Below are positions 35,799 to 44,263 of a DNA stretch of 64,000 nucleotides, in pieces. Origin of the DNA: Candidatus Tumulicola sp. (GTDB lineage Bacteria > Vulcanimicrobiota > Vulcanimicrobiia > Vulcanimicrobiales > Vulcanimicrobiaceae); the NCBI GenBank assembly GCA_036490475.1, contig DASXDT010000005.1, forward strand, positions 744,001 to 808,000, read 5' to 3'. Every line of letters begins with the position of its first letter. Position 1 is the first letter of the stretch. Made by a program: the position numbers and the translations under genes. A model generated the notes under the pieces. It saw only the letters and a list, made by a program, of their open reading frames with translations. It was not told the origin of the DNA and did not search any database.

Positions 35799-37147
35799 GC
35801 CGGAGACTCCAACCGATCCCGTAACAACGCGTTCAAGGCGTCGCCGGCGACGCGTTCTTGCGCCATCGAATCGCGAGACCGCACGGTGACGCTGCCGTCA
35901 TCGAGCGTCTCGTAATCGATCGTTACGCAAAACGGCGTTCCGATTTCGTCTTGCCGCCGATAGAGTTGGCCGATGTTGCCTTCATCGTACTGGGTACGAT
36001 GCCGGCGGCGCAGATCGCTCTCGATCGAACGTGCCCGTTCGACGAGTTCGGGTTTGTTGCGCGCCAGCGAAAAGACCGCGATTTGCACCGGCGCGATCGC
36101 CGGATGAAAGCGCAAGACGGTCCGTTCGGTTTCTTTTCCGTTCGGATCGACTGCCTTCTCCCGTTCGAACGCGTCGATCAAGAACGTGAGTGCGGTGCGA
36201 TCCATGCCTGCAGAACATTCGATCAACGACGGCGTGTAGTGCGATTTAGAGGCCTCGTCGAAGAACTGGAGATCTTTGCCCGACAGCCGCATGTGCGCGT
36301 CGAGATCGTACGTTCCGCGATGCGCGATCGACTCGAGCTCGCCCCAGCCCCATGGGAACAAATACTCGACATCGACGCCGGCCTTGGCATAGTGCGGTCG
36401 TTCCGCTTCGGTGAGTTCGTAGAAGCGCAACCGATCGGGATCGATTCCATAACTCGCATACCACGATTTGCGGCGGTCGATCCAAGACTGAAACGCCTCC
36501 ATGTCGTGGCCGTCGTCGGGGACGAAATATTCGAGCTCGGCTTGTTCGAACTCGCGCACGCGAAAGGTAAAGTTGGCGGGCGTGATTTCGTTGCGAAACG
36601 ATTTGCCGATCTGCGCGATGCCGAACGGCGGCCGCCGCCGCGCGGCCTGATAAACGTTCTTGAAATTGACGAAAATGCCCTGAGCCGTTTCGGGTCGCAG
36701 ATAGGCGGTCGACGCGCTATCCTCCATCGGCCCCACGAACGTGCGCATCATCAAGTTGAACGCGCGTGGCTCGGTGAACGAGTCTTTGCTTCCGCAATCC
36801 GGGCACGAGGTACGGTCGCCGAGATGATCTGCGCGAAAGCGGTGCTTGCACACCTTGCAATCGACGAACACATCGTGAAACGCGTCGACGTGGCCGGACG
36901 CCTTCCACACCAGCGGATGCATGACGATTGACGAGTCGAACGCAACGACGTCGTCGCGCAGCTCGACCGTGTCGCGCCACCACGCGTCTTTGACGTTGCG
37001 TTTTAAGACGGCGCCGAGCGGCCCGTAGTCCCAAAATCCGTTAATGCCGCCATAGATCTCGCTCGACTGAAAGATAAAGCCACGCCGTTTCGCGAGCGCC
37101 GTGATCTCTTCCATCGTCGGGCGGCGCCTCTGGGTCGCCGTTTCCAT
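35795..37147 (-). CDS. glyQS: Glycine--tRNA ligase, homodimeric class II type
   Basis: About 450 residues from ATG 37147 (METATQRRRPTMEEI); the frame is open 19 codons further upstream. Class II motifs: motif 1 region GFWDYGPLGAVLKRNVKDAWW, motif 2 FRNEITPANFTFRVREFEQAE and motif 3 GMDRTALTFL. A zinc-knuckle-like insert CKVCKHRFRADHLG..SCPDC is present. It charges tRNA-Gly. It lies 90 bases downstream of rlmN. Confidence 0.94.
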   Translation of the reverse strand: METATQRRRPTMEEITALAKRRGFIFQSSEIYGGINGFWDYGPLGAVLKRNVKDAWWRDTVELRDDVVAFDSSIVMHPLVWKASGHVDAFHDVFVDCKVCKHRFRADHLGDRTSCPDCGSKDSFTEPRAFNLMMRTFVGPMEDSASTAYLRPETAQGIFVNFKNVYQAARRRPPFGIAQIGKSFRNEITPANFTFRVREFEQAELEYFVPDDGHDMEAFQSWIDRRKSWYASYGIDPDRLRFYELTEAERPHYAKAGVDVEYLFPWGWGELESIAHRGTYDLDAHMRLSGKDLQFFDEASKSHYTPSLIECSAGMDRTALTFLIDAFEREKAVDPNGKETERTVLRFHPAIAPVQIAVFSLARNKPELVERARSIESDLRRRHRTQYDEGNIGQLYRRQDEIGTPFCVTIDYETLDDGSVTVRSRDSMAQERVAGDALNALLRDRLESPA

Positions 37148-37237
37148 TGGCCCCGAGTTCTCAGCGGGCAGGCGTAATTCCGTTTTTCGTCGTGCGTGCC
37201 TCACGCTGCATGCAGCGTAATCGGCGGCACCGGACGT

Positions 37238-38350
37238 TCACGATGCTGCGGCGGAAGTTGCGCTACGCGGCTGGGTTCGCGCGCGAAGTTGCCCGCACGC
37301 CGCCGCGATATCGCGCCCCATGTTATAACGCACGGTCACCGGAACGCCGGCTTTTTGCAAAATCGCCGCAAATTCCCAAATGCGTGCGTCGGGAGTCCCC
37401 GCGAAGGGCGCATCGGGCGTAGAATTGTACGGTATTAAATTGACGTGATAGAGGTGGCCGCGCATCAGGCGCGCCAACGCGCGTGCGGTTTCGTCGCTGT
37501 CGTTGTAGCCTTCCAGCATCACGTACTCGAAAAACATCTTGCGTTTGGTTCTAGCCGCGTATCGTTCGCAGGCCGCCATCAGTTCTGTCAGAGGAAACCG
37601 GCGATTGACCGGCATGATCGCCGTGCGCAACTCGTCCGTCGGTGCGTGCAGCGAAATCGCCAGATTTACTTGGCTGCCTTCTTCGGCGAAACGATCGATC
37701 TTGTCGACGACGCCGACGGTCGACACCGTAATGTGGCGGTGGCCGAGTCCGACACCGTTCGGATCGTTGAGGATCGCAATTGCGTCCATCACCGAGTCGT
37801 AGTTATGGAACGGTTCGCCCATGCCCATGAATACGACGTTGGTGACGCGCTTGTCGCGCGTTCGCAGTTCGCGCGCGAAAAACAGCACCTGGTCGATAAT
37901 TTCTACCGGCGTCAAATGACGGCTGAAGCCGGCTTGTCCGGTCGAACAAAACGCGCACGCAAACGCGCAACCGGCTTGCGACGAAATACATACCGTCGTC
38001 CGGCCGCCGATATGCTCCATCAGCACGGCCTCGACTTCTTTTCCGTCGCGTAACGCTAGAACGACCTTCGTCGTCTGCTTGTCGGCCGAACGTTGTTCGG
38101 TTACCAACCGTACCGACGAGAACGTCACCCCGCGGTCGGCTAGCCCGCTCCGCAACGCCTTCGGCAGCGTCGTTACGTCGGATGGATCCTCAACGAGCTC
38201 TTTGACCCCCGCACGGTACAGTTGTTCGAGGCGATAGCGCTTTAAGTCGAATGCCGTGGCGAACGCATCGATGCCGGAAAAGTCGGCACGCGAAGCGAGA
38301 TCTTCCATCCAAATTTCGAGGGGTTTGCGGAGCACGCCCCATTGTAGCAT
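37238..38350 (-). CDS. rlmN: Dual-specificity 23S rRNA/tRNA adenine C2-methyltransferase
   Basis: A 370-residue radical SAM protein. The cluster motif is CAFACAFC (CxxxCxxC) and the second catalytic Cys is in RDIAAACGQL. Family segments TNVVFMGMGEPFHNYDSV and ISLHAPTDELR are clear. It methylates A2503 of 23S rRNA and A37 of some tRNAs. ATG 38350 is the best start, although the ribosome site is weak and a GTG five codons on (GVLRKPLEIW) is possible. Confidence 0.94.
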   Translation of the reverse strand: MLQWGVLRKPLEIWMEDLASRADFSGIDAFATAFDLKRYRLEQLYRAGVKELVEDPSDVTTLPKALRSGLADRGVTFSSVRLVTEQRSADKQTTKVVLALRDGKEVEAVLMEHIGGRTTVCISSQAGCAFACAFCSTGQAGFSRHLTPVEIIDQVLFFARELRTRDKRVTNVVFMGMGEPFHNYDSVMDAIAILNDPNGVGLGHRHITVSTVGVVDKIDRFAEEGSQVNLAISLHAPTDELRTAIMPVNRRFPLTELMAACERYAARTKRKMFFEYVMLEGYNDSDETARALARLMRGHLYHVNLIPYNSTPDAPFAGTPDARIWEFAAILQKAGVPVTVRYNMGRDIAAACGQLRARTQPRSATSAAAS

Positions 38351-38390
38351 AGGGCGCGCCGTGCGTTCGGGCGACCGGGCACTCGGCGAT

Positions 38391-39053
38391 TTAGTCGCCG
38401 AACAGCGGCGTTTGCCGCTCGCCGTTCGCGGCCGTCTCCGGCTCGTCCAACTTGGCACGAACGGCCTTCAAATCGTCCCATACGAGCCGTTTCACGGCAT
38501 CGATCTGACCGCCGGTTTGGCGCAGTACGTAAGCCGGATGAAACGATACCATCAAGGCCGATCCTGCGGGCCCCGGATACCATCGCCCGCGCATCTTGGT
38601 AATCTGAAAGTCGTTGCCGAGAAACGACTTTGCGGCCGGCGCGCCGAGCGCGAGGATGACGGTGGGCGCGACGATCGCAATTTGTTCGTCTAAGAACGGC
38701 CGGCAGTTGACCATCTCTTGCGGCTCCGGAGCGCGATTCTTTGGCCCCCGCGGGCCAGGCAGCGTCGGCCGGCACTTAACGGTGTTGCAAATGTACACGC
38801 TCTCTCGCGGTAGATCGATCGCAGCCAGCATGCGGTCGAGTAACTTTCCGGCCGCACCTACGAACGGACGTCCGAGCGCGTCTTCGGTTTCGCCCGGACC
38901 CTCTCCGACGACCATCAAGCGCGCCGCCGGATCGCCCTCGCCATAGACGTTGTGGGTGCGCTCGTAGCCGATCGTGCAGCGCCGGCAGGCCGCTGCGACG
39001 GCGCTTTGCACGGCCAGCGCCGCACGCTTGCGTTCGCGCTCGACTTCGCTCAC
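38391..39053 (-). CDS. Uracil-DNA glycosylase, family 4 (iron-sulfur)
   Basis: A 220-residue protein from GTG 39053, which overlaps the stop of the preceding gene (GTGA). Motif A is GEGPGETEDALGRPFVGAAG and motif B VSFHPAYVLR. Four cysteines for the 4Fe-4S cluster are in CRRCTIG, VKCRP and VNCRPF. It removes uracil from DNA in base-excision repair. A longer N-terminal frame exists but lies within the neighbouring gene. Confidence 0.92.
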   Translation of the reverse strand: MSEVERERKRAALAVQSAVAAACRRCTIGYERTHNVYGEGDPAARLMVVGEGPGETEDALGRPFVGAAGKLLDRMLAAIDLPRESVYICNTVKCRPTLPGPRGPKNRAPEPQEMVNCRPFLDEQIAIVAPTVILALGAPAAKSFLGNDFQITKMRGRWYPGPAGSALMVSFHPAYVLRQTGGQIDAVKRLVWDDLKAVRAKLDEPETAANGERQTPLFGD

Positions 39054-39409
39054 GCCGGGCGCGCCTGTGGTTCCGATGCTGCCTCGTCCAAACGTACGGC
39101 ATCGCCGCTGACCGCGACTAAACACGACCCATCGCTTCCTTCGGAAACATCGAATTCTACTCGCAACACGGCGTTCGCACCAAGCCCGGAGGCTTCTTTT
39201 CGCAACGCTTCGAGCGCTTCTGCACGCAGGTGTTCGGCGTCGCTAAGAAATTCGCCGGCGGCTAAGCCGATCAGCATACCGAGGCTGCGAAACGTCGAAC
39301 GCAAACGGTTGCGCGGTCGAGACGCCTGCGCACGCACCCGTCCCAACACGCGCACCGACTCGAAGCCGTCGACGTCGCACAACGTCACGACGTCCTCTCG
39401 GGCGATCAC
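39050..39409 (-). CDS. YbjQ/UPF0145-like heavy-metal-binding-domain protein
   Basis: A 119-residue protein beginning MIAREDVVTLCDVDGFESVRVLGRV. The pattern of a short beta strand, a long helical segment (SDAEHLRAEALEALRKEASG) and then GANAVLRVEFDV matches the YbjQ (PF01906) family, although the usual N-terminal TT.D motif is diverged. The function is unknown. It is coupled to the uracil-DNA glycosylase gene and divergent from the glycosyltransferase (45 bp). Confidence 0.75.
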   Translation of the reverse strand: MIAREDVVTLCDVDGFESVRVLGRVRAQASRPRNRLRSTFRSLGMLIGLAAGEFLSDAEHLRAEALEALRKEASGLGANAVLRVEFDVSEGSDGSCLVAVSGDAVRLDEAASEPQARPA

Positions 39410-39454
39410 CTCGAGAAGCAGGCCGTGCGCGTACGGCGGTCGGAGTCTGGCAGC

Positions 39455-40435
39455 ATGCCGGAGACTTCACCCTCGGTGCTGGTCATCCGCCTCGACGGAA
39501 TCGGTGACGCGCTCGCGCTCTCGCCGCTACTGGCGGCGCTGGCTGCGTCGGGCGTTCCGGCCGACATCGTGCTCCGGCCCGAGAACGCAGAAATCTTTTC
39601 GCGGACTGCCGTGCGCCGCGTTGATGTCGCCTCGTGGCAATTGCGCTCGTCGCAGCCTGAGGACGACTCGGCGATGCACGTGCTGGCCGCCGAACTCGCC
39701 TCGCGTGGTTACACGCACGCGCTCGTCGCTACCGAGGATCCGAGCGGATATCGCTTAGCACGTGCGGCTCGCATTTCGCAACGGATCGGTTTCGAAAACG
39801 GCTGGGGCAAACCGTTCAAAACGTTGTGGGTGCGCGGCGCCATGACGCAAACGATCTATCGTCCGGCGGGTACCGACTCGCGCGCTTTGCACGAATGCCA
39901 AGTGTTATTCGAACTCGGTCGCGGATTGATGGCGGAAACCTCGCCAACGACGAGTATCGAACGGCTTCGCCCGCTCGTTCTCGACGAAAACGAGCCGCCC
40001 GATCCACGCGTGGCGTTTCAGGTGACCGACAAGTGGGAGCGATTGGGCATGCCGCTCGATGCCGTCGTCGCAGCGTTCCGCGAAGCCGGCCGCACGGAAT
40101 CGATCCTGGCGATTGCGTCGGCGCGCGAGCACGATTACGTCGAGCGTTTCGAACAACTCAGCGGTGCGCATGTCGTGCGCTTCGAGCGTACGGCGCCGTG
40201 GAAGGCGGCGATCGGCCGGGCGCGAGCGGTAATCGCGCCGGATTCGGGCGCGTTGCACGTCGCCGGGACGGCCGGCACGCCGGTTGTCGCGATTTTTCCG
40301 GATGACCGGCAGTTCGAGCTGCAGACGGCGCGATGGCGGCCGTGGGCATCCCCGTACCGCATCGTACGTGCCGGCGCGGGCTGGCCGGAAGCCGCCACGC
40401 GATCGTTAGGCGAGCTCCTCACCGGCAAGCGCTGA
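39455..40435 (+). CDS. Glycosyltransferase family 9 (heptosyltransferase-like)
   Basis: A 326-residue protein from ATG 39455 with GGAG 9 bases upstream. The GT9 start SVLVIRLDGIGDALALSPLLAAL and the nucleotide-sugar-binding end APDSGALHVAGTAGTPVVAIF are typical. The family transfers heptose or related sugars to lipopolysaccharide cores, which fits a diderm envelope. Its 3' end overlaps the converging DUF2079 gene by 17 bases. Confidence 0.9.
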   Translation: MPETSPSVLVIRLDGIGDALALSPLLAALAASGVPADIVLRPENAEIFSRTAVRRVDVASWQLRSSQPEDDSAMHVLAAELASRGYTHALVATEDPSGYRLARAARISQRIGFENGWGKPFKTLWVRGAMTQTIYRPAGTDSRALHECQVLFELGRGLMAETSPTTSIERLRPLVLDENEPPDPRVAFQVTDKWERLGMPLDAVVAAFREAGRTESILAIASAREHDYVERFEQLSGAHVVRFERTAPWKAAIGRARAVIAPDSGALHVAGTAGTPVVAIFPDDRQFELQTARWRPWASPYRIVRAGAGWPEAATRSLGELLTGKR

Positions 40436-41759
40436 CGCGTCGATACAGTTCGATCCCTGCGTCGAACGAGATCGGTACGTAGGTGCCGGCGCGCACGAGC
40501 GACGCTAATGTATCGCCATATTCTTGCAGACGAGCGGAATCGGGAAAATTGCGATCGACCAACACGAAGCATGCCTGGGCATCGATATCGCTGCGTTCCG
40601 GAAGTAAGCGCGCCAGCGGATCGTCGAGCGCGAGGTGCGTATATGCCTCTTCCTGCGTGGCGACGCTTGCGTAGCGCGGAAGATTTGCGAGTGCGGCGTC
40701 CAGCGCGACGTCGCGCGCCTGGCGCGCGCGAAGGTTGATACCGGGATGCATCGGATTGGCCGCGACGAGTTCGACCGCCGCGAGCGCGACAGCCCACCAC
40801 AACGCACGACGGGCGGTTGCATCGCGCATTGTGCCCAACGCCGCAGCGAAACCTACCAATAGATATCCCGCCCAGGCGCCGGTGTAGTGCGTCCCGAGCG
40901 TAAACGTCGTGTTCATTCGCGACAAAAGCACTTCTGCCAACGGTGCCGCGGCCAGCCACGTAACGCGCGAACGAAGTGGCACGAACGCGAGCGGCGCGAG
41001 GATCGCGATCGCAAACCACAGACGCGCCAAGCCGTCGAGGCCAAAGAGCCGGGTTGCGTCGCCCCACGTCCAGGCGTAAAACCGATTGGGCTGCCATGCG
41101 TGCACGGCCGCAGCATGCGGTTGGATGAGCCAGAAAAACGCGATAAGAACGAGCGCACAGAGAATCGCAGTCGCGATCGCCAGCGTGCGTCTTTTCGGAT
41201 CGTGACGATACGCAAACGCACTTCCGGCGGCCGCGATACCGAGAAAAATCGCTTGATCTTCTTTGACCATCAACACGATCGCCGCACAAACGGCCGCGAG
41301 CGCGAGATATCCGGCGTCGAAGGCGTAGGCAGTCCACAACACCGCGGCCGGCGCAAAGCCGTTTTCGTGAAAGTCTCCGAACGTCAGACCCGCCAGTGGC
41401 GGATACAACCATACGACGACCGCTGCAAAGCGCGCGATCCGGCGGTCGGTGCGCCGCAGGACGATCGCATAGACGGGCGCGGCGCAGAGCGCTCCGGCGA
41501 TCGCCTGCAACGCGACGAGGAGCATCGGCGATCGAAAAAACAGCAGCCCCAACGCTGGAAAATACAGGATCGGCGAAAAATGGAACGCCCAATGACTCCC
41601 TTCGATCGGGTTGCAAAAGCATCCGAACGCAGAGGCGACCGTTTGCGAGAAGAGTCCGAAGTCGACGAGGTTTCGATGGGCGCCGTACTTGATCGCGCCG
41701 AGCAACGTAAACAGCGCGGCGTACGTCGCGGTGCCGATCCAGACGAAGCGATCGCGCAC
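40419..41759 (-). CDS. DUF2079 polytopic membrane protein
   Basis: 446 residues from GTG 41759, with AAGGGG 4 bases upstream right after the prfB stop; a longer frame would run into prfB. About 11-12 hydrophobic helices. The segments HRNLVDFGLFSQTVASAF, FHFSPILYFPALGL and FGDFHENGFAPA are hallmarks of DUF2079, a family distantly like glycosyltransferase-C/PMT enzymes. The substrate is unknown. Probably co-transcribed with prfB. Confidence 0.88.
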   Translation of the reverse strand: MRDRFVWIGTATYAALFTLLGAIKYGAHRNLVDFGLFSQTVASAFGCFCNPIEGSHWAFHFSPILYFPALGLLFFRSPMLLVALQAIAGALCAAPVYAIVLRRTDRRIARFAAVVVWLYPPLAGLTFGDFHENGFAPAAVLWTAYAFDAGYLALAAVCAAIVLMVKEDQAIFLGIAAAGSAFAYRHDPKRRTLAIATAILCALVLIAFFWLIQPHAAAVHAWQPNRFYAWTWGDATRLFGLDGLARLWFAIAILAPLAFVPLRSRVTWLAAAPLAEVLLSRMNTTFTLGTHYTGAWAGYLLVGFAAALGTMRDATARRALWWAVALAAVELVAANPMHPGINLRARQARDVALDAALANLPRYASVATQEEAYTHLALDDPLARLLPERSDIDAQACFVLVDRNFPDSARLQEYGDTLASLVRAGTYVPISFDAGIELYRRVSACR

Positions 41760-41767
41760 GAAACCCC

Positions 41768-42878
41768 TTACGCCGGTGCGCGCGAGCGGCGCCGTTGCAA
41801 ATACGGCCACACGAACGGGTCGATATCGCCATCGAGCACGCGTTGCGCGTCGCCAACCGACGCGTCCGTCCGGTGGTCTTTCACCAACTGATACGGCTGT
41901 AACACGTACGAGCGAATCTGCGAACCCCACTCGTTGGCTTGCCGCTCTCCGCGGATGTCGTCGAGACGGCGGTCGCGCTCTTCGGCCGCTCGCACCGCCA
42001 GCTTGGCGCGTAGCAAGCCCATAGCTACCTCGCGATTTTGTGCTTGCGAGCGCTCTTGTTGCGACCCGACGATGAAGCCGCTCGGTTCGTGAATGATGCG
42101 CACCGCGGATTCGGTCTTGTTGACGTACTGGCCGCCGGCCCCGCCCGACTTAAAGGTCTCCACACGAATGTCGTCAGGCTTGATTTCGACCGCAGCCGCT
42201 TCGCCGGCTTCGATCTCCGGCAACACGTCGACTGCGGCGAACGACGTATGGCGGCGATGCGCTGCGTCGAACGGCGACAGCCGAACCAAACGATGAACGC
42301 CGCGTTCGCCTTCGAGCATTCCGTAGGCATGCGGACCGCGAACGAAAAACGTGATCGATTTCAATCCGGCTTCCTCACCCTCGGATTGCTCGACGATCTG
42401 CGTTTCCATGTCGTGCGATTCGGCCCATCGCAGATACATCCGAGTAAGCATTTGCGTCCAGTCGGCCGCATCGACACCGCCCGCGCCCGCGAAAATGCTG
42501 AGGATCGCATTATGCGTGTCGAACTCGCCGGTAAAATTGGCGGTCATCTCGAGTCGCTCGATCGACGCTCGCGCCGTTTGTGCGGCAGCTTCTGCTTCTG
42601 CCAGCCCCTGCGGATCGCCGGCGAACAGCTCGAGCATTTCGCGCGCGTCGTGCAAAGCGGTGTCCGCGCGCTCGACCACGGTGGTTACTTGGCGAAGCTC
42701 GGCCAGCGCTTTCATCGTTCGTTGCGCCGCTTCGGGATCGTCCCAAAAGCGATCGCCCTGCGATCGCGCCTCGCCTTCTAAAAGCGCACGCCGCTTGGAT
42801 GCGTGGTCAAAGACGCTCCTTGAGCGCTTCGAGTCGCGCGGCGAGGTCGGAAATCCCGGAGATGGTTGCGTCGCTCAT
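41768..42878 (-). CDS. prfB: Peptide chain release factor 2 with programmed +1 frameshift
   Basis: The first frame (ATG 42878, MSDATISGISDLAARLEALK) reads 23 codons to an in-frame TGA at 42809-42807. Skipping the T at 42809 joins it to the main frame (DHASKRRALLEGEARSQGD...) for a total of 369 residues. The catalytic GGQ loop is in SGGAGGQYVNKTESAV and the RF2 anticodon-like region is SPFDAAHRRHTSFA. RF2 reads UGA and UAA, and the frameshift gives feedback control. A gene model starting at the internal Met (42715) would lose about 55 residues. Confidence 0.95.
42806..42821 (-). promoter_or_regulatory. RF2 autoregulatory frameshift site
   Basis: AAGGAG (42821-42816), a 3-base spacer, then CTT-TGA-C (42812-42806). 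This is the classic arrangement in which an internal Shine-Dalgarno pushes the ribosome +1 when RF2 is scarce. Confidence 0.93.
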
Positions 42879-42970
42879 GACGGCTTGCGCTTTGACGCAT
42901 GGCACCCGCACCCTTGTCGACCCAGCGCCGCGTCGTGAATGCCGCACGACTAGTAGACGGAGGTTTTTGG

Positions 42971-43939
42971 ATGACCATACAATCGCTCGAAGCCGGGTTA
43001 GCGCAGACTGCATTGCCGCCGTACGGGGCAGGCCAAGACGGGGCGATGGCGCTCGAGCAAGGGGCCGGGACGGCCGCGCCAAGCGACGCCATTTCGTTGT
43101 CGCCACAGCAGCCGGCGGCCAATTCGAGCCTCGATCAAGCATCGATGCTCAGCCCATTGTCCGGGATGCTCGCCCAACTCATGCAGATGCTGCAGCAGAT
43201 GATGGGGGGAAGCTCGTCAGCGCTGCCCGGCACGGGACAATGTGCTCCCTACGGCGGGAATCCGTCCGGATCGAACTGTCCTCCCAACGGCGACGAACAA
43301 TACTTCGCGTCCGCGCAAGGCAGCGACGACGGCGACCCGCACCTGTCGTTTAACGGCTCGAAATGGAACAGCATGCAGTCGCATCCCAATCTGCTGCAAT
43401 CGAACTCCATTCCGGGTGGTTATCGCCTTTCGACGCAGGTAACAAACACGAATGCACGTGGCGTCTCGCGCAATCAATCGGCGCAAATTACGCTCGACGG
43501 CGGACGCACGACGATCGGCCTGAACGGCGACGGCAAAGCGTCAATCGTTAGAAACGGCGAAAATGTTCCGATCGCGCCCGGTCAAACGCTGCAGCTTGGC
43601 TCGGGCACGACCGTCACATGTAAGCCCAACGGCGCACTAAGCGTCAACTCGCGCAACGCGATGGGAGGTCAGATTTCGACGACGCTTTCCACCAAGAACG
43701 GCGGCGTCGATGTCAACGTCAGCGCACAAAACGTCGATCTCGGCGGCGCATTGGTACGCGGACAGAGCGTCTCGCCGGGACCGTCGCCCGTGCCGTCGCC
43801 GACTCCGGGTGGACCGCCCGGACAGTTCGTGCAGTCGCCAATTATGCAAGTCCCACCCTACGAAATGACACCGCCATCGACCTATCAAGAGCAGCCGGCG
43901 ACGTATCAGGAACAGCCGACGCAGTACGACAACCTATAG
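42971..43939 (+). CDS. Hypothetical GDPH-motif protein with Pro-rich C-terminal tail
   Basis: A 322-residue protein from ATG 42971 with GGAGG upstream and no signal peptide. Residues 60-82 are Met/Gln/Leu-rich (GMLAQLMQMLQQMMGG). A Cys pair (CAPYGG, NCPP) precedes GDPHLSFNG (GDPH at 121-124), as at the start of von Willebrand D-like domains. A beta-rich domain (about 125-265) follows, then a Pro-rich tail with a doubled TYQEQPA motif. Asp-Pro bonds in GDPH motifs can self-cleave in some families. It is divergent from prfB. The function is unknown. Confidence 0.75.
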   Translation: MTIQSLEAGLAQTALPPYGAGQDGAMALEQGAGTAAPSDAISLSPQQPAANSSLDQASMLSPLSGMLAQLMQMLQQMMGGSSSALPGTGQCAPYGGNPSGSNCPPNGDEQYFASAQGSDDGDPHLSFNGSKWNSMQSHPNLLQSNSIPGGYRLSTQVTNTNARGVSRNQSAQITLDGGRTTIGLNGDGKASIVRNGENVPIAPGQTLQLGSGTTVTCKPNGALSVNSRNAMGGQISTTLSTKNGGVDVNVSAQNVDLGGALVRGQSVSPGPSPVPSPTPGGPPGQFVQSPIMQVPPYEMTPPSTYQEQPATYQEQPTQYDNL

Positions 43940-43946
43940 ACGAAAC

Positions 43947-43972
43947 GAGCGCGCGGTGAAAGCCGCGCGCTC
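43947..43972 (+). terminator. 10-bp perfect GC stem-loop after the GDPH gene
   Basis: GAGCGCGCGG-TGAAAG-CCGCGCGCTC starts 8 bases after the stop codon. No U-run follows, so it may be a hairpin terminator or a 3'-end stabiliser. Confidence 0.6.
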
Positions 43973-44104
43973 GATGGCGTTAAAGGGTTGCCCTCCAGGT
44001 CAGGTTGGTAAGGCAAGCGTGGTAAAACAAGCAAGCGAGAGGTTTGGTGCGGCTCTACCCAAAGTCAGAGTAAGCCACTTACATCGAGTGTTGCCGAGGA
44101 GTTC

Positions 44105-44263
44105 ATGGTACCTGTCCAACGCCGCTTAGCCGCGTCGTGCGTCATCGTTTTATCGGGCGCCATCTCGGCATGTTCGGGCGCACCGAACGTTGCCACCACC
44201 ATACCCGTTGTAGGCGAAGCCCTGCGGCCTGCACTCCGCCCGCTCAGTAGGATATTTACGTAA
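44105..44263 (+). CDS. Small lipoprotein (52 residues) coupled to acyltransferase
   Basis: ATG 44105 is preceded by GAGGAG at 5 bases. The peptide has a basic N-terminus (QRR), a hydrophobic stretch and a lipobox ending ISAC at residue 23, leaving a mature part of 30 residues (SGAPNVATTIPVVGEALRP...). Its stop overlaps the acyltransferase start as TAATG. The ribosome site, the lipobox and the overlap support a real gene despite the short length. Confidence 0.75.
   Translation: MVPVQRRLAASCVIVLSGAISACSGAPNVATTIPVVGEALRPALRPLSRIFT

Noticed and set aside
35858-36931. Open frame of 357 codons on the plus strand
   Set aside because: Antisense to glyQS; composition typical of a shadow frame.
40135-41856. 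Open frame of 573 codons on the minus strand
   Set aside because: An alternative frame of the DUF2079 gene; Arg-rich, without hydrophobic helices, while the other frame is a clear membrane protein.
43975-44104. Possible riboswitch before the small lipoprotein gene
   Set aside because: Only weak helices can be drawn and no known aptamer core was recognised.
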